From Arthonia radiata (lineage: Eukaryota; Ascomycota; Arthoniomycetes; Arthoniales; Arthoniaceae), in contig PSQN01000006.1 of the NCBI GenBank assembly GCA_002989075.1, positions 1,625,018-1,689,017 of the forward strand: a stretch of 64,000 nt of DNA, in the 5' to 3' direction. Under the pieces are notes generated by a model that was not told the DNA's origin, did not search any database, and worked only from the letters and a program-made list of their open reading frames with translations. Shown in pieces: positions 21,960 to 32,975 of the stretch (positions are counted from its first letter, which is position 1; every line of letters starts with the position of its first letter). The translations under genes were made by a program, and so were the position numbers.

Positions 21960-22864
21960 GATCGTCGCAGGTAGAGTTTTAAAGAGGCTTAATGCAGCTC
22001 ATCGACTTCAGACGCTTCTTTGACCGTCGATAATCGTACGAAGGTTACTCGACAGTTCGTCGAGGGATTTCAGCAGCGGCAACAAGGGGGGGTGGCGATG
22101 CGGCGCGAGGGAAAGAGCAGACGAGCGCCTCCTGTATGAACGAGTGTGATCATGCGAGATAGAAGCTGAGACACCAAATAGCGACTGTGATCAAATCCGA
22201 GTCTTCTCAAACGAATGGATGTGGGTAAAGATGCCGTCTCGAAGGTACTCCCTTGTAGGGAAATAATAATGGACAGTCGCCCTGGTGACAGCCCTGAGAA
22301 CCCCTGCAAATGCGGGAATTTAGGGCTGGCTTTGGCCCCGGCAGGCTGTCACGCCAGAAGGGTTAGTCTCATCTGGTTGAGGAGATGGACCCTGCAAATT
22401 GACCAGACGAAATTGAAGATGAGTCGTTTGTCTGAGCAACAAGCTACTCGCAGAATAATCCCTCCTCCTTTGCTGACTACCTTACCCTCCCTCGCTGTGT
22501 CTCCTTTGTTCCTGCAACCTCGCCTTGCGACGCCCTCTCTTTCACGCCTCGCCGCTGACTGCTGCTGTCACGCCTCATCAAACGCACTCGCTATTCGCTA
22601 ATTCTGTGACGGCCTCCCGCGACGTACATCTACGCCCCCCCACCCGTTGCCTCAGGGTGATCTATCAGCACATCAATAACTGCTCCGCACCCGCGAGCAA
22701 GGGGCCAGCTGGCTTGTTTCTGTGAAACTCGTAGGCGAACCTTTGCCATGTCTCTTCCGTAGCCGAATTCGTGCGCAAGAGGCAGTCATTAGGCGTTCGG
22801 CGTTGCACCATCACTGCAAAGGCCTCATTAACACCCGTCGTCGCCACAATATCCATATTTCAGC
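21960..22864. promoter_or_regulatory. Bidirectional promoter between chitin synthase and its Sel1-repeat activator
   Basis: 905 bp separate two divergent start codons. The half nearest the plus-strand gene is C/T-rich (about 22455-22660) and holds CCCCC and agggg elements. An aggggccag-type stress-like element sits near 22700. Shared regulation of the two genes is inferred from orientation only. Confidence 0.5.
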
Positions 22865-25012
22865 ATGGAGAATCATGACCCAACTCGCCCCCGAAACATC
22901 GACACCTCTGCGGCCACTGCGTCGAATTCGTACCATTCGAATGAACAATCCGGTACAAGATCGCCAGCCAAGTCTCCAAGATCTCCTGGGCAACCGTTTC
23001 ATGAGGGAGACGGAGCAAAGTTCCAGCAGGCGCCAGCATCCCCCGTCAAAATTCACACGCCACTTACGGAGGTGCCTCCTCCATCTTCTGCTATTATACA
23101 GAACGGTAGCATCAGAATGCGCGCATCCGAGACTCCCGAAGGCACACCGATCCGCAGAAGCGGCGATGATCCTCCCTTCGACGAGCGGCCTTCCTCGCAG
23201 CCGTTCAAAGGTACTCACGTCCGCAACGTCTCTACGCCAATGATCGAACCAACTGATCCCTTGGATACCTTCAACTTCTCCTTTCAAGGTCAACCAGAAA
23301 GAGCAGGAACCCCTACCATACAATTAGAAGGCGGTGAGATTGATACCTCCACCGAGGCTCCTGCCCTGCAGTACCATCATGAAAACGCTGAAGCCCAGAA
23401 ACACAAGAGAAGTGTCGAGTCGAGAGCATCCATTGGTACGGTGCAATCCTCTGGATCCGACAGCCAAACAGTGTCTTCTGCTGGAGATCACAGCCAGGAC
23501 TCCCCGCGATCCACCAGAGGAGGTGGAAAGGGCGCAGCCCGTCGAAGCAGCCACATGCCTCGTCCGACGTCCAACTACAGTCTCGGCTCAGAGCTACCCA
23601 TTCGCGGTCGGAGTCTCACGCCTCAAGAGATGGCGCGAGACTCGTCACGGCCAGTGAGCATGTATGCTCGCAATCTCTCGGCGGCGTCAGATGGCCGCTC
23701 ACCAAGCTCGAGACCGGGATCCACAATAGATCTGCTGAACATCCCATACTCGCAGCAGATGGCACATCAGATGCTGGCGGTAGATCATGCCAAACTAAAG
23801 GGTGCGGTGGGATCCAATGCATCACTTCTCGATACGAAAAGAACATTAGACATGTACCGCGCGAACGTCAGAAAGACTAACGATAACGCTATTCAATATG
23901 AGTTTGCTATCTTCATGACCACTGCTATACGAGGTGCTGCGAACACCAAGCAAGACAGCACCGGAGACACCTTAGCCAACCCAGCATATCGAAAAGAGCT
24001 ACTCAAAGAGGCCAAAGGCATACTGCAACGTCTTGCTGACCGCAGCTATGCTTACGCTCAATATTACTTGGGTGATGGTTATGCTTCAGGATTTTTCAAC
24101 AACGGAAAGCCGGATAACGACAAGGCCTTCGGACTGTTTGTCGCTGCTGGAAAGCACGGTCATGCGGAAGCCGCATACCGGGCTGCGTTGTGCTATGAAT
24201 TTGGCTGGGGTAGCCGGCGTGACATTTCCAAGGCTGTGCAATACTACCGTTCCGCTGCCTCGAAAGGCCATCCGGGTGCCGCTGTAAGACTGGGGAAGGC
24301 CTGTCTGACCGGGAACATGGGGTTGCAAGGCAAATACCGAGAGGGCCTGAAATGGTTGAAACGGGCTGCTGAAAATGCCGATGCTCAACACAACTCTGCA
24401 CCGTACGAATTGGCTTTGTTACACATTAATGGCTATGGTGCGGACGTGTTCAAAGATGAGGCCTACGCTGCACAGTTATTAACGCAATCTGCGGATTTGG
24501 GTCATGCTGAAGCCAGTCTGCGAATGGGTGAGGTTTATGAGCATGGTTTACTGGGCTGTCCCCGCGATCCTGCGCTCAGTATACACTTCTACAATGCTGC
24601 CGCACAAGCAGGCTCACCCGACGCTATGATGGCCTTGTGCGCATGGTACATGGTCGGCGCAGAGCCAGTACTGCCCAAAGACGAAGCTGAGGCTTACGAG
24701 TGGGCCAAGAAGGCTGCAAACCTTGGTTTCGCGAAAGCTGAGTATGCACTGGGTTATTTCACCGAGATGGGTATCGGTTGTCGAAGAGACCCGCTGGAAG
24801 CAAATATTTGGTATGCACGTGCAGCTGAGCAGGGTGATGACCGGGCAAAGAGCCGCCTTGCGATCATAAGAGAGGCTGAATCCGGCCAGGTTGATACGCG
24901 CAACTCCAGGCCAGATAAGAAATTGTTGAGGAAGAAGAAGAGTGGCCAGCTTCTGAGTGGAGAGCAGCAGCCAGCGCAGTCGAAAGATGACAAGGATTGC
25001 ATCGTCATGTGA
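22865..25012 (+). CDS. SKT5: Sel1-repeat chitin synthase activator (Skt5/Chs4 type) with C-terminal CaaX box
   Basis: A single exon of 715 aa. Residues 1-~330 are disordered and rich in Ser, Pro, Arg and Thr. Residues ~370-680 hold about seven Sel1-like repeats (ADRSYAYAQYYLGDGYASG, AEAAYRAALCYEFGWG, GAAVRLGKACLTGN, YELALLHINGYG, AEASLRMGEVYEHG, AEYALGYFTEMGIG). The tail is Lys-rich (KKLLRKKKSG) and ends DCIVM, where the last four residues, CIVM, form a CaaX prenylation box. Repeats plus basic tail plus CaaX is the layout of yeast Chs4/Skt5, which binds and activates Chs3 at the plasma membrane and is farnesylated. The adjacent divergent gene is a Chs3-class synthase, which strongly supports the assignment. 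Confidence 0.88.
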   Translation: MENHDPTRPRNIDTSAATASNSYHSNEQSGTRSPAKSPRSPGQPFHEGDGAKFQQAPASPVKIHTPLTEVPPPSSAIIQNGSIRMRASETPEGTPIRRSGDDPPFDERPSSQPFKGTHVRNVSTPMIEPTDPLDTFNFSFQGQPERAGTPTIQLEGGEIDTSTEAPALQYHHENAEAQKHKRSVESRASIGTVQSSGSDSQTVSSAGDHSQDSPRSTRGGGKGAARRSSHMPRPTSNYSLGSELPIRGRSLTPQEMARDSSRPVSMYARNLSAASDGRSPSSRPGSTIDLLNIPYSQQMAHQMLAVDHAKLKGAVGSNASLLDTKRTLDMYRANVRKTNDNAIQYEFAIFMTTAIRGAANTKQDSTGDTLANPAYRKELLKEAKGILQRLADRSYAYAQYYLGDGYASGFFNNGKPDNDKAFGLFVAAGKHGHAEAAYRAALCYEFGWGSRRDISKAVQYYRSAASKGHPGAAVRLGKACLTGNMGLQGKYREGLKWLKRAAENADAQHNSAPYELALLHINGYGADVFKDEAYAAQLLTQSADLGHAEASLRMGEVYEHGLLGCPRDPALSIHFYNAAAQAGSPDAMMALCAWYMVGAEPVLPKDEAEAYEWAKKAANLGFAKAEYALGYFTEMGIGCRRDPLEANIWYARAAEQGDDRAKSRLAIIREAESGQVDTRNSRPDKKLLRKKKSGQLLSGEQQPAQSKDDKDCIVM

Positions 25013-26874
25013 AGGAGTGTCTCAGCTTTCATGTGAGCGCTCGTGTTTTGCATATGACTTCAAACATTGTATTTTCCGACGATAATGACCAAAGGAACTG
25101 GCGATTTCGCTCCTCTTGTGCGGATCAGCGACGCCCGCACTGCTCAACCCGTCCTGCTTGTGCGAATCATGATCCAAGAACCTTAAAGGGAGTTCGATAA
25201 TGCAGTGCTTCAGAGCTCTTTATGATCGAAATGATCATCCCGCGCCTAAAGTTCTTACCCCTCTGATCAGCGCGTGCTCCCGCATTCTTGACTCTGGAGT
25301 CGAAGCTGCGAGCGGGTCTTCCGCACTTTGCGTCACCCACAAGCGCTCAATCGTCGATGTCGCCGTGCGACCCCACGTGTACCCTCCGTGCTCTGATGAG
25401 AGTCCAAACTTTTTATCGCGCTGTCTCCACTAGACAGTGTGTTGAAATAGACGCATACGAAGTTATCGCAAGCGAGAAACTTTCGTGTGGTGAGCTCCAG
25501 AGGGGTCGAGATGAATGTCTAACGGCCCATGGAGTGATTAGAGGTGAATGTGCGTAATGCAAGTGGAGCCAAGCAAGAAGCATCGGACCGACTTGCACAT
25601 GGCACTCAGGCGCGGTTGTTGAGAAGCATCACACAAGCTTCGCGGACGCGACGCGCCCGGTGGGTGGGATCAGATGTACCGGGACTTCGGTGGCTGTCGG
25701 ACAGAGCGCGTGGCTGGCAGTCGTGTTATAGAAATATCTCACCCTCCGTAAGCGCATGAACAATAGCGCCGCGCGCGAGGAGCCGCAACGAGGCAACGAG
25801 CAATCACGAGCGCACGACATGATGGCGCAAGCAGACTGGCTGCGGTCTAGAATTGCCAGATGGACGGGATGGCGGGACAATCTGCGGAGAGCGCGTCCGA
25901 AAAGAGCAGATGACCGTCCCTTTTGCCGCGCGGAGAAGGCGTGGAGAGCTTCTGGAAGGAGTTTATTCGATGAGCTGGCGCTTTCTATTGGTACAACCAT
26001 CCGGGGTGGGGAAGACGCGCTACGGGCAAAGATGACACCCTGCAAGTCACTCTCTCTTCCCTCTTGCCGGCTGACGGTTGGCTCATCGTTGTTTGTTCCT
26101 CACGACCGTACTGCAACGGCGGCGGAGGGTACAATGCAATAGCCGGGCAAGAATTGGCTGGCATCGCTTTCGCTTGCCCGGCCTAGATTGCTAAATACGA
26201 GTCCACAGTAAGGTGGTACCGTACAAATACACTGCTGCGTCGTATCGGGCTCTAGCAAGACCCCTAAACCCCATGGCATGAGCATGCCCACAGTAGTGGC
26301 GGCAAGCGAGATTTGCCAAGACCAGTGCAAGGATTGAGGTGACAGTCCGCCATGTGCTGCTACCGCGCGAACTGCTCGCCCACGTCTCTGTGATTATCTT
26401 TTGCGGTTCCCATCGAGGGGTGATAAGATGAAAGATGCGATAAGATGAGCGCGATGAAGCACGCGACTACCGTTGACAGATGCCAAAGTTTCGAGGGGTC
26501 TCAGCGCTGACTCTGGAGCGATCGAGGCTCTAAACAGTGTGGGATTAGCGCGCGAGTCATGGCTTGGCCTCAACGGCTTTCCCCAGGATTTCTCAATTCT
26601 CGACTCCTTCTAGCGCTGGAAGCGGCGAGCTAAGGCAATATCAAAAGTCACGTACCACCAGTGAGATTCAGGCTGGTGCCCCCCAGCTCCTGATCGCCTC
26701 CTCCGCTACAAATACGCGTCTGTGCCCCTGCTCCCTGCTGAACGCCTTGTCTCCCCTTCCATCATCATTACACCATCGTCGACTTCCTTCGTCTGAGGTT
26801 CGACTACCTGGTACAGCCCCTCGTATCGGCTGTCAGCTACCTACGCCAGGTCTTCACTTCTCTCCTCTTCCACC
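25013..26874. other. Intergenic, long promoter region of the sugar transporter gene
   Basis: About 1.86 kb. Overlapping Arg-rich frames near 25630-26140 on both strands look like GC-rich chance frames. The last ~200 bp before 26875 are C/T-rich (ctcccttccatcatc, ctctcctcttccacc), typical of a strongly expressed fungal gene, with a good start context (ccaccATGcc). Confidence 0.5.
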
Positions 26875-28515
26875 ATGCCTCTCCTCATCAAGAAGCCCGA
26901 GGGCTCGGCGGGCTCTGCCCTGCCCGCCATCTTCATCGGTCTCTTCGTGGCCTTCGGTGGTGTCCTGTTCGGTTATGACACTGGTACCATTGGTGGTATC
27001 CTGGGCATGAGCTACTTCAAGAAGGAATTCTCAACCGCCGGCAATGTCAAGCCAGACCCTAAGACCGGCGAGCTCACTCCCTTCCTCACCGGCGACCAAC
27101 AGTCTCAAATCGTCTCCATCCTCTCTGCTGGAACGTTCTTCGGCGCGCTCGCTTCGGGCCCCGCTTGCGATTGGGTCGGTCGCCGCCTCGGTCTCATGAT
27201 CTGCGTCGCCATCTTCTGTATCGGTGTTATCCTTCAAACCGCTGCGACTGCCATTCCTGCGTTCACCGCAGGGCGTTTCTTCGCCGGCTGGGGCGTCGGT
27301 ATGATCTCTGCATCCATTCCGCTTTACCAGTCCGAGACATCGCCCAAGTGGATTCGAGGCGTGGTTGTCGGGGCCTACCAACTCGCAATCACCATCGGTA
27401 TTCTTATCGCTGCCATTGTGGACAACGCGACGGCCAAGCGTGACGACACGGGCTCTTACCGTATCCCGGTTGCAGTGCAGTTTGCTTGGGCCATCATCTT
27501 GGTTACTGGCCTACTCTTCCTCCCGGAGACGCCTCGCTACTGCATTAAGAAGAACCAACCAGAGAAGGCCGCTCGTTGCTTGTCCAAGCTCCGTCGCCTC
27601 GATGTCGACCACCCGGCCCTTGTTGAGGAGCTGGCTGAAATTCGCGCCAACCACGAGTACGAGCTCTCAATGGGCAAGGCCACCTACCTCGACTGCTTCA
27701 GAGGCGGCATGTTCAAGCGTCTCGCCACTGGCTGCCTCCTCCAATCTCTCCAGCAGTTGACGGGTGTCAACTTTGTGTTCTACTACGGTACCACTTACTT
27801 CCAGGGTGCAGGTTTCAGCGAGCCTTTCGTCATCACTATGATTACGTCGGCGGTGAACGTCGCCTCAACTTTCCCTGGTCTGTACTTGGTCGAGGCTTGG
27901 GGTCGCCGCAATCTGCTCCTCTTTGGCGCCGCCGGCATGTTCGTCTGCCAGTACATCGTCGCCGCTATTGGTGTAGCCGAGCCGGTTTCCAACCTTGCTG
28001 CGCAGAACGCCTCGATCGCCTTTGTCTGCATCTACATTTTCTTCTTCGCCTGCTCATGGGGTCCCGTCGCCTGGGTCGTCACTGGTGAAATTTTCCCGCT
28101 CAGGATCCGTGCCAAGGGCCTGTCCATAACCACCGCCTCCAACTGGCTCCTCAACTTTGCCATCGCCTACTCTACGCCTTACCTCGTCAACAACGACCCC
28201 ACAGCACCACCACAAGGTGTCGATCTCAAGTCCAAGATCTTCTTCATCTGGGGAAGCTGCTGCTTCCTTTGCATCATTTTTGTGTGGGCTATGATCTACG
28301 AGACGAAGGGTCTCTCCCTCGAGCAGGTCGACGAGCTGTACGCCAAGGTCAAGTACGCCTGGAAGTCGCCCGGCTTCGTGCCCACAGTGTCCTTCCGCGA
28401 GGTCGAGGAGACTGGCATCGACGCCCGCAAGATGTCGCTCGTCGACGCCGAGAACACTGCGAAGCGCAACAAGAGTGTGCAGCACGAGGATATTAGCATG
28501 CCCGAGAAGTACTAG
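26875..28515 (+). CDS. MFS sugar (hexose) transporter
   Basis: A single exon of 546 aa with twelve hydrophobic helices. Sugar-porter signatures are all visible: GYDTGTIGGILGM in helix 1, DWVGRRLGL between helices 2 and 3, RFFAGWGVGMISA with IPLYQSETSPKWIRG, PETPRYCIKKNQPEKA before the central loop, QQLTGVNFVFYYG in helix 7, EAWGRRNLL, VTGEIFPLRIRAKG, and YETKGLSLEQVDELY after helix 12. This is a plasma-membrane hexose transporter of the fungal HXT/Mst/RCO-3 group. The C-terminal tail is ~55 residues, too short for a Snf3/Rgt2-type sensor tail. The start MPLLIKKPEGSAGS and strong codon bias suggest high expression. Exact sugar range is not predictable. Confidence 0.93.
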   Translation: MPLLIKKPEGSAGSALPAIFIGLFVAFGGVLFGYDTGTIGGILGMSYFKKEFSTAGNVKPDPKTGELTPFLTGDQQSQIVSILSAGTFFGALASGPACDWVGRRLGLMICVAIFCIGVILQTAATAIPAFTAGRFFAGWGVGMISASIPLYQSETSPKWIRGVVVGAYQLAITIGILIAAIVDNATAKRDDTGSYRIPVAVQFAWAIILVTGLLFLPETPRYCIKKNQPEKAARCLSKLRRLDVDHPALVEELAEIRANHEYELSMGKATYLDCFRGGMFKRLATGCLLQSLQQLTGVNFVFYYGTTYFQGAGFSEPFVITMITSAVNVASTFPGLYLVEAWGRRNLLLFGAAGMFVCQYIVAAIGVAEPVSNLAAQNASIAFVCIYIFFFACSWGPVAWVVTGEIFPLRIRAKGLSITTASNWLLNFAIAYSTPYLVNNDPTAPPQGVDLKSKIFFIWGSCCFLCIIFVWAMIYETKGLSLEQVDELYAKVKYAWKSPGFVPTVSFREVEETGIDARKMSLVDAENTAKRNKSVQHEDISMPEKY

Positions 28516-29064
28516 AGGTCAGCTAAGGTGTGACTTGTAGGGAGCGGTTTGAACGAGAATCTTGCATAGTTTATTGGAAATGTTTGAGAGATACCCACCA
28601 GATAGGGAGGTGCGTTCGGATCACCAGCATTGTAGATTATCCTAGCCTACGTGTGAACGAACGACGAGATATGATCTCAAATTTGCCTCCCCCAAAAGCT
28701 GCTGCTTCTCTTCAACAGTCCTGCATCCACCTACGGGTGAATCTGTAGACTACAGAGGCTCTGGAGGGAAAGTGAGCTGCTGAAAGAGAACATTGATGAA
28801 CTGCGTGTTTGCACTGCGCTGTCACGAATTCTGAGAACGATCCCAAAACCTCCGCTCATTTTGACGTATTGCTCTGACCCTGCCCAAGTTTAACGGCATT
28901 CACTACACTTCGATCTAGCACTGCTTTCTGTTCACAAGGCATCGCCGCAATGTCAACATCATTGCGAATTTGTCGCAGTCCCCTCTCATCTTCAAACTGC
29001 TCTCAAACCTGTGCTTGAGAGTCTATGGGCGCTTTACCTGGAGACGATGAAAGAGATCCAGTCA
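28516..29064. other. Intergenic, 3' flank of the sugar transporter
   Basis: About 0.55 kb with frequent stops in all frames. No feature supported. Confidence 0.5.
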
Positions 29065-29385
29065 CTAGCAGGCGCCAAACACTCCGTTTAGAACGTCACT
29101 CGTCTTGAAGTCCACAGGCGCAGTCTCAATGCCAAAGATACGGCCATCGCCCCGTGCTACATCTTTCCGAGGCTGACATTAGGATTTCCATGTCTTGCAA
29201 ACCTCTATTGATGACCAAGTGCAAAGTACAGGACATACCAACTGCATCTCCTGAAGCATCAAAATTGTACGAAGAAGTGGGGTATACCCGTCGAAGCAAG
29301 AGCGAAGAACATTGAACACCGCAATGGAGTGTACCAAGCGGTCATGAAACTGCAATCGACAATCGACGGCTCTTTGTAGTAACCA
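29065..29385 (-). CDS. Two linked 3' exons of an unrecognised minus-strand gene (5' part unresolved)
   Basis: Exons 29385-29239 (49 codons) and 29172-29065 (35 codons plus TAG) join in phase 0 across a 66-bp intron with a GTATGT donor, a CTAAT-like branch and a GTCAG acceptor. The peptide includes AVFNVLRSCFDGYTPLLRTI and, after the junction, GRIFGIETAPVDFKTSDVLN before a C-terminal GVFGAC. It looks like ordinary coding sequence but I recognise no family. Upstream the same frame is open from about 29570 with two in-frame stops (near 29460 and 29388), so either another intron removes them or the gene is decaying. No in-frame ATG was found nearby. Confidence 0.4.
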
Positions 29386-31115
29386 CTACCACGTCATCCA
29401 CGACAATACAATTGCCAAGCAGACGCGCGAGCGTTGATGCAGAAGACTGCGCCGGATCGACAAGAATCATGGGTGTGGTATGCTTTGGCCAGAGACAGCT
29501 ACGTTGCCGCTGCTTTCCACAATGTCCAGCAAAACTATGCCTCGATTCAACTGTGACTACTTGATAGATTTTAGGTTCTTCATCACATGTCCGCACAGAA
29601 AGCTGACGTGTCGGCTTTCTATGTCGTTCGCAGAAGCACCTCTCGAGGCAACCCCAGACAACGTTCTACTTATGGTGGGCGAAGCTTCTACGGTGGCTCT
29701 GCTTTGCTGGAATTACCGTAGGGGAAGGCTGAGACACGTGGTCGAAACCTCGATATTGGTCTTGTAACAGATTTGAAAATTCATCGGCGAAGCACTATGC
29801 CATTTGCCAGCAAGGTATTTCCCGTAATAATGCACGACTACGGCTTCTCAAGCCATTTAAAACGTGTAGAACCAATCGTCTATGCGAAGGTGGGAAGCGA
29901 GTACTGATGATAGAAGAGTGTGCTGAACAGCTCAATTAGGCACGTATGCCGAATAGGGGCACCGTGTAAAGGCCTCATTCGCGCTGAGAAGCACACGTGA
30001 GTAAGTGAATAATAATAAGCAATTGCAGGAATCAATCCTGAGGTTCTGCAGATGCAGGTGTGCTGGTAAGTCCGTCGTCTGAGGGGCAGACGTAGAATTT
30101 AAGCCACAGCCGTGTTTTCATGATCATTGGCTTGGGGTTACCATTCACAGGACCCAAGCACACTCCGCATGGTGTGAAGCAGCAGGCCAAGAACAAGCTG
30201 CTGGCAAGATGAAGACTCGCGAGACTTAATTGATATTGGATTACTCGCCTTTCAGGCATCGTTGCAATGCAGATGTAGGTGAGGCCCATATCTCACTTTG
30301 CACGTCCTGGTGAGAACGCGGCAACGTCATGAGCTAGTACTTGGCTTCTCTGGGATGGTCAAACCAGAGCTGTGCGGTGCTCAGGCGTCGTTGAGTCTGG
30401 CGGAGAAGCTATGTTGGAAGAAAAAGAGGCGCAAAGTGTCAGGCGATGCACGGACATTGATCTGTTGAGTCGGACACACCGCCACAACGCCAGGACGGCG
30501 AGAGGGGCCCGCAGCGCAGAGGCAGAGGGTGGGCAGGAGGATAGCGAGGAAGCGCATGATGGCAAGGATGGCAATCGGGACCCTCAGCGGCATGTTGGTG
30601 GGCGACAGAAGGCAGAGTGACATGAATTTTTGGGGTGGGTGGGGTGCTTAGGGCGCGCCTGGCGGCAGAACACCCGGACCTGCTGTTTGCGCTCCACCCA
30701 TCATCACCAGCCAGCTTCTCTTCTTCCCACCACCACCTCCACCAATTTTCTCTCCATTGGCAACTGCCTCTTCTTTCTCTCTTTCTCATCATCAACGACA
30801 GAAGGAATATTTCCGAGAGACAGCGTGTTGGGCGATTCGAAGCGGTCGCCTGTTGCGTCACAATTTTCGCCGTCGCGACAGCTCAAGGTTAGCCCAATTC
30901 GTCCTTCCACCTTTCTCATCATCACAACCTTCCTTCACGCGCCTGCATATTCACTCTTGCTACTTCCTTTCATCAACCTTCCATCAATTTCATCAAGCTG
31001 TTGACACTCACGCGCTTAGACGCATCACGTCCACGTCGTCGTGCTCTGATCGTCACCTCCGTCCCACATCCCTCAAGCTCTAATACCCCAGAGCTACGCG
31101 TCAAGCACAAAAAGC
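29386..31115. other. Mostly non-coding; promoter of the PWWP gene
   Basis: The first ~300 bp may hold 5' exons of the minus-strand gene above (frame with NRGIVLLDIVESSGN, and another with ISRTLSGVASRG). Minus-strand frames at 30289-30032 and 30590-30381 start with hydrophobic leaders but lack other support. From ~30690 to 31115 the plus strand is rich in C/T runs and 'catcatc' motifs, as expected for the promoter and 5' UTR of the next gene. Confidence 0.4.
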
Positions 31116-32975
31116 ATGTCGGTCGAAGTCGAAAAGCCACAAACGACCGAAGAGATGAAGCCGGAGACCGCTGAGGGTGCTGGTGCTGCCGGTGCTGGGA
31201 ATGCTGCCGCCACTGAATCCACCTCCAAAGGTCCGCAACCTTTCTTTGACCCTCTCAACCGTAATTGCATGACTGACTTCTCGCAGCCAACGAAATCGCA
31301 GCGGAGGCCCAAGCAGCGCCCGTCGCGGACGCCAATGGGGAAAAGCCGGCTGCTGAAGAGGCTGCCAAGACAGCTGACACCACAACTGTCGACCCTTCTG
31401 GCGCGACCGTAGTCGCTCCGGACAGCGAGCCGGCTTCAGCTAAGAAGAGCAAAGACAAGAAGCGTCGGTCATCTGCCGGCATACCTGAGCACAAGGCCAA
31501 GAAAGCCACACCCAAGAAGAAGGGGCCCGAGCTTCAGCTCGATGCTGACGCTGGCGATCTCTTCCTCGCCACGATGAAAGGCTACCCAAAGTGGCCGGCC
31601 ATCATCTGCGATGACGAGATGCTGCCTGAGACGTTGCTGGCCAACCGCCCGGTTACCGCCCGTCGGCCCGATGGCACCTATCGAGAAGACTTCTTGGAGG
31701 GTGGCAAGAACGCCCGAGATCGGACTTATCCAGTCATGTATCTCGGAACATATGAGTTGTGAGTTGATTCCCTTCAGCTTTGACAGCAACCCTCACTGAC
31801 AATGTTCGAACAGCTCCTGGATGGTCAATACCTGCCTCCGCCCCTTGACCCCCAAGGAGGCTGCGGAGACGAAGACTGAAAAGATGAACAAGGGTTTACA
31901 GCTTGCTTTCTCTGAAGCCAAAGAGGGTCATGACTTGGAGCACTACAAGACGCGTCTAGCGGAATTTCAGCGGCTTGCCGAAGAAGCTGCCGCTGAAGCC
32001 GCTGCGAAGAAGGCAAAGACACCGAAGAAGAGCAAGAAGAAGTCTGACGACGCGGTCGATGAAGAAGATGACATTGACATGCCCGACGTCGACGCTGAGC
32101 CTGCCAAGTCCTCGAAGTCTTCCTCCAAGAAGCGCAAGGCCGACGGCGACGGTGAAGACGACGGCGGCAAGAAGAAGATGAAGCTCAACCTCGGCAAGAA
32201 TGGCAAGACACCGACCACAGACTCTGCAAGCAAGAGCAAGGCGTCAAAGGCAAAGACACCCAAGTCAGACAAGAAGGCCCCCAAAGACAAGGAGCCACAA
32301 CTGTCCGAGAAAGAGAAGCATGATCGTAACAAGCAAGCCAGTAAGCCGACGCCCCATCAACTACAGATCCAGCGAGCCGGACTGACCAAGGCAGCCCTCT
32401 ACTGCCGTCACCGACTGCAGAAGGCCTTTCTTACTAGTGACGCGCCGCCAAAGGACGATGACATGCCGCAGATGGCCAAGTACTTTGAGCAGCTCGAGAA
32501 GGCCGACGACATCGATGGTCAGATTCTGCGCGACACCAAGATTCACAAGGTCATGAAGGGAATCGTCAAGCTTGGCAGCATTCCTAGGGACGACGAATTT
32601 CACTTCAAGGAGCGGTCGCAGAAGCTGCTGGATGGCTGGAGCAAGCTCCTCGGCGAGTCTACGGAAAAGGGACGTCCCACTTCGGCAAATGGACACAAGA
32701 AGGAAGAGCCCGCCGCGGGCGAATCCGCTAAGAAGGCTGAAGACAAGAAGCTCGATGAGGAGAAAGCTGAGGAGGCCATTGAGCCGGTAGAGAAGATTGG
32801 TGAGCTCGGCGACGATGCGAAGGATGAAGCAAAGGACGAAGCCATGCCGGATGCCGCCGCAACAGACACGGTAGAGGCAGTCAAGGACGACAAGCCCGCA
32901 GACGCCGAGGCAGCAAAGACAGATGAGCCGATGAAGGATGCTGCCAATGGCGAAGCGGCTGCGGACGCCGAGTAG
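31116..32975 (+). CDS. PWWP-domain chromatin protein with a C-terminal TFIIS-N/LEDGF-IBD-like domain
   Basis: Three exons, 31116-31230, 31287-31758 and 31814-32975, encode 582 aa. Introns are 56 bp (unusual GTCCGC donor) and 55 bp (GTGAGT), and both restore phase. After an Ala/Glu-rich start, residues ~128-225 form a PWWP domain (GDLFLATMKGYPKWPAIICD ... YPVMYLGTYEFSWM); this fold binds methylated histone tails, often H3K36me, with DNA. A long Lys/Ala/Glu coiled and basic linker follows (~240-365). Residues ~371-476 (QLQIQRAGLTKAALYCRHRL ... IHKVMKGIVKLGSIP ... KLLDGWSKLL) have the pattern of TFIIS N-terminal/integrase-binding-like helical bundles that contact transcription-elongation partners. 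The C-terminus is acidic and Ala-rich. Likely a nuclear chromatin reader coupled to elongation; family role is inferred. Confidence 0.85.

Noticed and set aside
25629-26142. Overlapping 128- and 138-codon frames on opposite strands
   Set aside because: Opposite-strand overlap, Arg-rich composition and a position in the transporter promoter point to chance.
30032-30623. Minus-strand frames with signal-peptide-like starts (possible small secreted proteins)
   Set aside because: Hydrophobic leader only; no Cys pattern, no promoter, and an overlapping frame of equal quality.
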